From CBFDBF01 sp050287725 (GTDB taxonomy: Bacteria; Pseudomonadota; Gammaproteobacteria; Chromatiales; Chromatiaceae), in the NCBI GenBank assembly GCA_050287725.1, contig JBNKCL010000096.1, positions 1-16,898 of the forward strand: a stretch of DNA of 16,898 bases. Direction: 5' to 3'. Below are positions 12,568-16,898 of this stretch, piece after piece. The translations under genes and the position numbers were made by a program. The number at the start of each line of letters is the position of its first letter. Position 1 is the first letter of the stretch. The notes under the pieces were generated by a model that saw only the letters and a program-made list of their open reading frames with translations, was not told where the DNA came from and ran no database searches.

Positions 12568-15495
12568 TTACAGACCCAGGCTGGAGAGATGGGCCTGGAA
12601 GGCCGACTCCCGCGCATCGGGGGTTACCCCGCCCAGCTCCGGTGTCAATCCGGAGGCCGTCAGCCGCTCCCCGTTGAGCTTGGTGATGACCGCCAGCTCC
12701 GGAACCTCCGCCGCCAGGGCGCTACGAACCGCCGCCAGCTCCAGTTCGGAGCCCTGGAGGGTCGCCAAGGTCGCCAGCCCGGCAGGATCGGCCGCATCCT
12801 GCAGCGAACCACGCAGAATGCCCAGGGCGCCGTCCCGGTTGAGGACGGCCCCGTCGATGGTCAGGGCGTCGGCCAGCGGCAGGATCTGATCCCCGTCGGC
12901 CGCGGCGCCGGGGGTTGCCAGCGCAATCAGGGCGGCCTTGCCGGCCTGCGCCTTGGTCACGCCCGCCCCCACGGAGACGATGCAGTCGGCGTTGTGGTCG
13001 CCCAGCGGGGTGGCCCCCAACCGGTTGAGCAGAGCCAGATTGGCCTCGCCTTTGACCTTGCCGTTGCCGGCAGACGCTTCCGCATCTCCCGCCAGGTAGT
13101 GCAGCGAGCCGTTGCTGTTGCGGGCCAGGGTGGCGGCGGCGTAGATCTGTTCCACCGTCAGGCGCGGCGATACCACGATCGCCGGGGCCTTGGCATTCGC
13201 CAGGAGTTCGCGGGCCTTGGCGGGATCGCCAGCCGCCTTGCCGTCGACCTGATTCATAAGCTGGTAGCTGAAACGGCCCTCGGCGCAGATCACCGCCCCG
13301 TTGACCGGATCGCCGTCGACGCTCTGGACCTTGACCACCTTTCCTTCGGCGGTGTGGACGTCCAGGCCGCAGCCGCGGTCGCAGGCGGTGCAGGTGGTGC
13401 GTTCGGTCTGCCAGATCCAGGGGCCGCACTCCTTGCTGGTATTGAGGGTGATGGCCGCGGTGGGGCAGACATCGGTGCACATGCCGCAGGCGTCGCAGCC
13501 GGTGGTCTGCAACGGATCCTCGAAGTTGGGCCCGATCCGGGTGGAGAAGCCGCGCTGGATGAAGCTGAGGGCGTGGATGTTGCGCACCTCGGAGCAGACC
13601 CGGACACAGGAGCCGCAGGTGATGCACTTGTCCGCTTCGATCCGGATCAGCGGGTGGCGGTTGTCCACCTCGTATTTGCGGTTGGCCCCGGCGAACAGCG
13701 ATTCGCTGGCGCCGTAGTCGCTGGAATACTTGCGCAGGTCGCAGTCGAAGCGGGCCTGGCAGCCGCACTCGATACAGCGGGTCGCCTCGGCCATCGCCTG
13801 GGCGCGCTCCAACCCGATGTTGATGGCGCCCCACGGGTCGGCCAGCCGCTTCTCGGAGGGATGGGTGGACTCCAGGGCGCGCTTCTTGTGTACGAAACGC
13901 GGTGAGAAGTCCGCCATATCCAGGTCGGCCAGGCGGCCGCGGCTGATGGCGTAGGGTTTGGTCAGTTTGACCTGGGCGCCCTTCAGGTGCAGGTCGATGG
14001 CCAGCGCCGCGCGACGGCCCTCGCCGATGGCGCGAATCAGGATGTCCGGACCGAAGGCGCAGTCGCCGGCGGCGAACACCCCCTCCTGATCGGTCACCTG
14101 GGTCTTCTCGTCGTAGACGAAGGTGTTCCAGCGGGTGGTCTCCGGCTTGGCCGGGTCGTCGTGGACGCAGGACATGTCCGGATCCTGCCCGATGGCGGGG
14201 ATGATGGTGTCGAACTCCAGCACCTCCTCGCTGCCCTCTTTGGGCACCGGACGCCGGCGGCCGGAGTCGTCCGGCTCGCCCAACTCCATGGTGATCACTT
14301 CCAGCCCCCTGGCGCGGCCGTTGTCGTCCAGCACCACCTTGGTGGGGGCGGTGAGGAAGCGGATCTCCACCCCCTCTTCGATGGTTTCGTGCTGCTCGAT
14401 GGGCAGGGCCGGCATCTCGGCCTGGGTGCGGCGGTAGAGCAGGGTGACTTCGGCACCGAGACGCCGGGAGACGCGGGCGCAGTCCATGGCGGTGTCGCCG
14501 CCGCCGATGACCGCCACTTTTTTGCCGACGTCGGTGATGTTGCCGAGGACCACTTCGCGCAGGAAATCCACACCGCCGATGACCCCTTCGGTCTCCTCGT
14601 TCTCCACCCGCATGGGCTTCGGTTTGTGGGCGCCGATGGCCAGCAGCACGGCACCGAAACCCTGGCTCTTGAGGTCGGTGATGGTGAAGTCGCGGCCCAG
14701 GCGTTGGTTGAAGTGGACCTTGACCCCCATACCGATGATGGCGCCGATCTCTTTGTCCATCTTGTCCCAGGGCATGCGGAAACGGGGGATGCCGTAGCGG
14801 GCCATACCGCCCAGCTCCGGCAGCGCCTCGAAGATCTCCACCGCATGACCCATGCGGCGCAGGTAGAAAGCGGCGGAGAGTCCGGCGGGGCCGCCGCCGA
14901 CAACCGCCACCCGTTGCCCGGTTTCGGGACCCGCTTCGGCCATGAAGGGGCCGACCTCCAGGTCGTACTCGGAGGCGAAGCGCTTGAGCGGATTGATGGC
15001 GATGGCTTCGTCCACCAGGCCGCGACGGCACTCGCTTTCGCAGGGGTGGGGGCAGATGCGTCCGCACACCACCGGCAGAGGATTGCGCTCCTTGATCAGG
15101 CGCACCGCCGCTTCCGGATCGCCGTTGGCGATATGGGCGATGTAGCCCTGGATGTCGATATTGGCCGGGCAGGTCGCCTCGCAGGGGGCGATACAGTCGC
15201 CGGCGTGGTCCGAGAGCAGCAGATCCAGCGCCATCTTGCGGCTACTGGTCACCTGTTCGCTGTCGGTCTGGATCTCCATGTCCGGGGCGACCCGGGTGGA
15301 ACAGGCCGGCAGCAGACCGCGCGCGCCCTTCACCTCCACTACGCACAGGAAGCAGGAGGCGAACGGCTTGAGCCGGTCGTCATGGCAGAAGGTGGGAATA
15401 TGAATGCCCTGTGATTCGGCCACCTCACGGATGGTGGCACCCGCAGGCGCCTCGACAGCTTGGCCGTTCAGGGTAATGGAAATGGTATCGCTCAT
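12568..15495 (-). CDS. NuoG-ferredoxin/GltD-type NAD(P)H oxidoreductase fusion with vestigial molybdopterin-like tail
   Basis: 975-residue multidomain electron-transfer protein. In order: NuoG-type 2Fe-2S domain (C37, C48, C51, C65); a GltD-type 4Fe-4S domain (H97, C101, C105, C109 and C144, C148, C152, C156); a GltD-like FAD domain (GGGPAG 200-205) with an inserted NAD(P) fold (GGGDTAMD 331-338) and C-terminal AAGDC; an unusual C-x2-C-x-C-x5-C motif (574-585); two ferredoxin 4Fe-4S sites (624-634, 667-677); and a molybdopterin-oxidoreductase Fe4S4 motif C702, C705, C709, C737. The last 240 residues are far shorter than a Mo-cofactor domain, so catalysis at molybdenum is unlikely. The ATG at 15495 is preferred to the GTG three bases upstream because AGAGAGGA lies six bases before it. 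It follows the NuoF-like gene by 36 bp. It probably moves electrons between NAD(P)H, FAD and FeS partners; the nearest concept is an SfrAB/Nfn-like enzyme. Confidence 0.88.
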   Translation of the reverse strand: MSDTISITLNGQAVEAPAGATIREVAESQGIHIPTFCHDDRLKPFASCFLCVVEVKGARGLLPACSTRVAPDMEIQTDSEQVTSSRKMALDLLLSDHAGDCIAPCEATCPANIDIQGYIAHIANGDPEAAVRLIKERNPLPVVCGRICPHPCESECRRGLVDEAIAINPLKRFASEYDLEVGPFMAEAGPETGQRVAVVGGGPAGLSAAFYLRRMGHAVEIFEALPELGGMARYGIPRFRMPWDKMDKEIGAIIGMGVKVHFNQRLGRDFTITDLKSQGFGAVLLAIGAHKPKPMRVENEETEGVIGGVDFLREVVLGNITDVGKKVAVIGGGDTAMDCARVSRRLGAEVTLLYRRTQAEMPALPIEQHETIEEGVEIRFLTAPTKVVLDDNGRARGLEVITMELGEPDDSGRRRPVPKEGSEEVLEFDTIIPAIGQDPDMSCVHDDPAKPETTRWNTFVYDEKTQVTDQEGVFAAGDCAFGPDILIRAIGEGRRAALAIDLHLKGAQVKLTKPYAISRGRLADLDMADFSPRFVHKKRALESTHPSEKRLADPWGAINIGLERAQAMAEATRCIECGCQARFDCDLRKYSSDYGASESLFAGANRKYEVDNRHPLIRIEADKCITCGSCVRVCSEVRNIHALSFIQRGFSTRIGPNFEDPLQTTGCDACGMCTDVCPTAAITLNTSKECGPWIWQTERTTCTACDRGCGLDVHTAEGKVVKVQSVDGDPVNGAVICAEGRFSYQLMNQVDGKAAGDPAKARELLANAKAPAIVVSPRLTVEQIYAAATLARNSNGSLHYLAGDAEASAGNGKVKGEANLALLNRLGATPLGDHNADCIVSVGAGVTKAQAGKAALIALATPGAAADGDQILPLADALTIDGAVLNRDGALGILRGSLQDAADPAGLATLATLQGSELELAAVRSALAAEVPELAVITKLNGERLTASGLTPELGGVTPDARESAFQAHLSSLGL

Positions 15496-15534
15496 CACGG
15501 ATCCTCTCTTATTCTGGCTGCATCATGGGTCGCA

Positions 15535-16898
15535 TCAGGCCGCGAGGATGGCTTCGGGGCTGCAGACCTCCGCGCACATGCCACAGTTGATGCAGATATC
15601 CTGGTCGATGACCCAGGTCTCCGGTTTCTTCAGTTCGCCGGAGATGCAGCTGACCGGACAGTAGCGCTCGCAGATGGAGCAGCCGGTGCAGATGTCCTGT
15701 TGGATGGTGTGGTGAATCAGGCCTTTGCACACGCCCGCCGGGCAGCGATGCTCTTTTACATGGGCCTCGTACTCATTGCGGAAGTACTTGAGGGTGGTGA
15801 GCACCGGGTTGGGGGCGGTCTGGCCCAGGCCGCAGAGGCTGGACTTCTTGATGTTCTCCGCCAGCTGCTCCAGGGTGTCGATATCCTCCATGGTCCCTTC
15901 GCCGTCGCAGATCCGGGTCAGGATCTCCTTCATGCGCAGGGTGCCGATACGGCAGAAGGTACACTTGCCGCAGGACTCGATCTGAGTGAAGTCCAGGAAG
16001 AACTTCGCCAGGTCCACCATACAGGTCTTTTCGTCCATGACGATGATGCCGCCGGAACCCATGATGGCGCCGGTGGCGTTGATGGCGGCGTATTCGATCG
16101 GGGTGTCGAACATCGATTCCGGGATACAGCCGCCGGAAGGGCCGCCCAACTGGACCGCCTTCAGCGGCCGGTCGGTCTTGGAGCCGCCGCCGATGTCGTA
16201 GATCATCTCCCGCAGGGTCATGCCCATGGGAATCTCCACCAGGCCGCCGCGTTTGATGGCGCCGGCCAGGGCGAACACCTTGGTGCCGCGGGAGTCCTCG
16301 GTGCCGATGGCGGCGTAGGCGGCTCCACCGTTGTCGATGATCCAGGGCAGGTTGGCCAGGGTTTCCACATTGTTGATGATGGTGGGCTTGCCGAACAGGC
16401 CTTTGACCGCCGGGAACGGCGGGCGGATGCGGGGCATGCCGCGTTCACCCTCGATGGAGGCGATCAACGCCGTCTCCTCGCCGCACACGAAGGCGCCGGC
16501 GCCCTGTTTGATCTTGATGTCGAAGGAGAAATCGGAACCCAGGATGTTCTCGCCCAGGAAACCGGCGGCGCGGGCGTCTTCGATCGCCTTGCCGAAGTTT
16601 TTCACCGCCAGCGGGTACTCGGCGCGGACGTAGGCGTAACCGCCGCTGGCGCCGATGGCGTAGGCGGCGATCAGCATCCCCTCCAGTACGTTGTGGGGGT
16701 CGCCCTCCAGCAGGGAGCGGTCCATGAAGGCGCCGGGGTCGCCCTCGTCGCCGTTGCAGATCAGGTACTTCTTATCACCCTCGGCGCCGCGGGCGAAGGT
16801 CCACTTGATGGCGGTAGGGAAACCGGCGCCGTTGCGGCCGCGAATCCCTGCGATCTTGACCTCTTCGATCACCTGCTCCGGGGTCATGCCCTGTTTCA
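15535..16898 (-). CDS. NuoF/HydB/HndC-like NADH-binding FMN iron-sulfur subunit (partial)
   Basis: NADH-oxidising flavoprotein of the NuoF/HydB family, open at the right edge: the frame continues past the internal ATG at 16887, so the N-terminus is missing. Numbering from that ATG. Seen: glycine-rich NADH/FMN motifs GIRGRNGAGFPT (14-25), CNGDEGDPGAFMDR (44-57) and GAGAFVCGEETALI (129-142); the N3-type 4Fe-4S site ESCGKCTFCR with C306, C309, C312 and C352; a CPAGVC motif (382-387); and two C-terminal ferredoxin sites (C400/C403/C406/C410 and C432/C435/C438/C442). The C-terminal ferredoxin extension is typical of HydB/HndC and related bifurcating enzymes, not of complex I NuoF. It is followed by the GltD-fusion gene 36 bp downstream; a NuoE-like partner may lie beyond the edge. 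Confidence 0.92.
   Translation of the reverse strand, partial: KQGMTPEQVIEEVKIAGIRGRNGAGFPTAIKWTFARGAEGDKKYLICNGDEGDPGAFMDRSLLEGDPHNVLEGMLIAAYAIGASGGYAYVRAEYPLAVKNFGKAIEDARAAGFLGENILGSDFSFDIKIKQGAGAFVCGEETALIASIEGERGMPRIRPPFPAVKGLFGKPTIINNVETLANLPWIIDNGGAAYAAIGTEDSRGTKVFALAGAIKRGGLVEIPMGMTLREMIYDIGGGSKTDRPLKAVQLGGPSGGCIPESMFDTPIEYAAINATGAIMGSGGIIVMDEKTCMVDLAKFFLDFTQIESCGKCTFCRIGTLRMKEILTRICDGEGTMEDIDTLEQLAENIKKSSLCGLGQTAPNPVLTTLKYFRNEYEAHVKEHRCPAGVCKGLIHHTIQQDICTGCSICERYCPVSCISGELKKPETWVIDQDICINCGMCAEVCSPEAILAA

Noticed and set aside
13987..15414. Long plus-strand open frame (475 codons) opposite the NAD(P)-oxidoreductase fusion
   Set aside because: Antisense shadow in GC-rich coding DNA: His/Gly/Ala/Val-rich composition, no recognisable domain, while the minus strand encodes clear conserved motifs.

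Overview
The window looks like a chromosomal segment of a GC-rich gammaproteobacterium that respires with quinones. The evidence is a hemC-hemD-hemX-hemY run in the gammaproteobacterial order, a full-length UbiD of the ubiquinone pathway, and a YgiM-type SH3/coiled-coil membrane protein. A sulfur-oxidising Chromatiales-like bacterium is a plausible source because of the Hdr-like and NuoF/GltD-like redox operons, but that is inference. I see no transposase, integrase, tRNA, rRNA or CRISPR array.

Layout. (1) 1-3176, minus strand: four tightly packed genes, transcribed in the order HdrC-like, HdrB-like, SdhB-like iron-sulfur protein, SdhA/FrdA-like flavoprotein (cut by the left edge). Together they resemble a split thiol:fumarate reductase (TfrA/TfrB) or 'type E' SdhABE enzyme without a classical SdhCD membrane anchor. 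(2) 3177-3813: a long non-coding divergent region with several inverted repeats; one overlaps the best promoter candidate of the redox operon. (3) 3814-8004, plus strand: hemC, hemD, hemX, hemY for tetrapyrrole synthesis, ending in a hairpin shared with the convergent gene. (4) 8055-11841, minus strand: SH3/coiled-coil membrane protein, ubiD, then an orphan ParA-type ATPase. (5) 12081-12404, minus: a small membrane protein of unknown function. (6) 12568-16898, minus: a NuoF-like flavoprotein (cut by the right edge) followed by an unusual fusion of NuoG-type ferredoxin domains, a GltD-type FAD/NAD(P) oxidoreductase and a vestigial molybdopterin-oxidoreductase tail, ending in a strong intrinsic terminator.

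How the parts may fit: the NuoF/GltD-fusion pair could exchange electrons between NAD(H), NADP(H) and low-potential iron-sulfur carriers. The HdrBC/SdhAB-like set would link a dithiol/disulfide-type active site (CCG domains) to fumarate/succinate-like chemistry at an FAD that seems to be non-covalently bound. Haem and ubiquinone genes lie between the two operons. Whether the two redox operons act together cannot be decided from sequence alone; they are the best candidates here for an under-described system.
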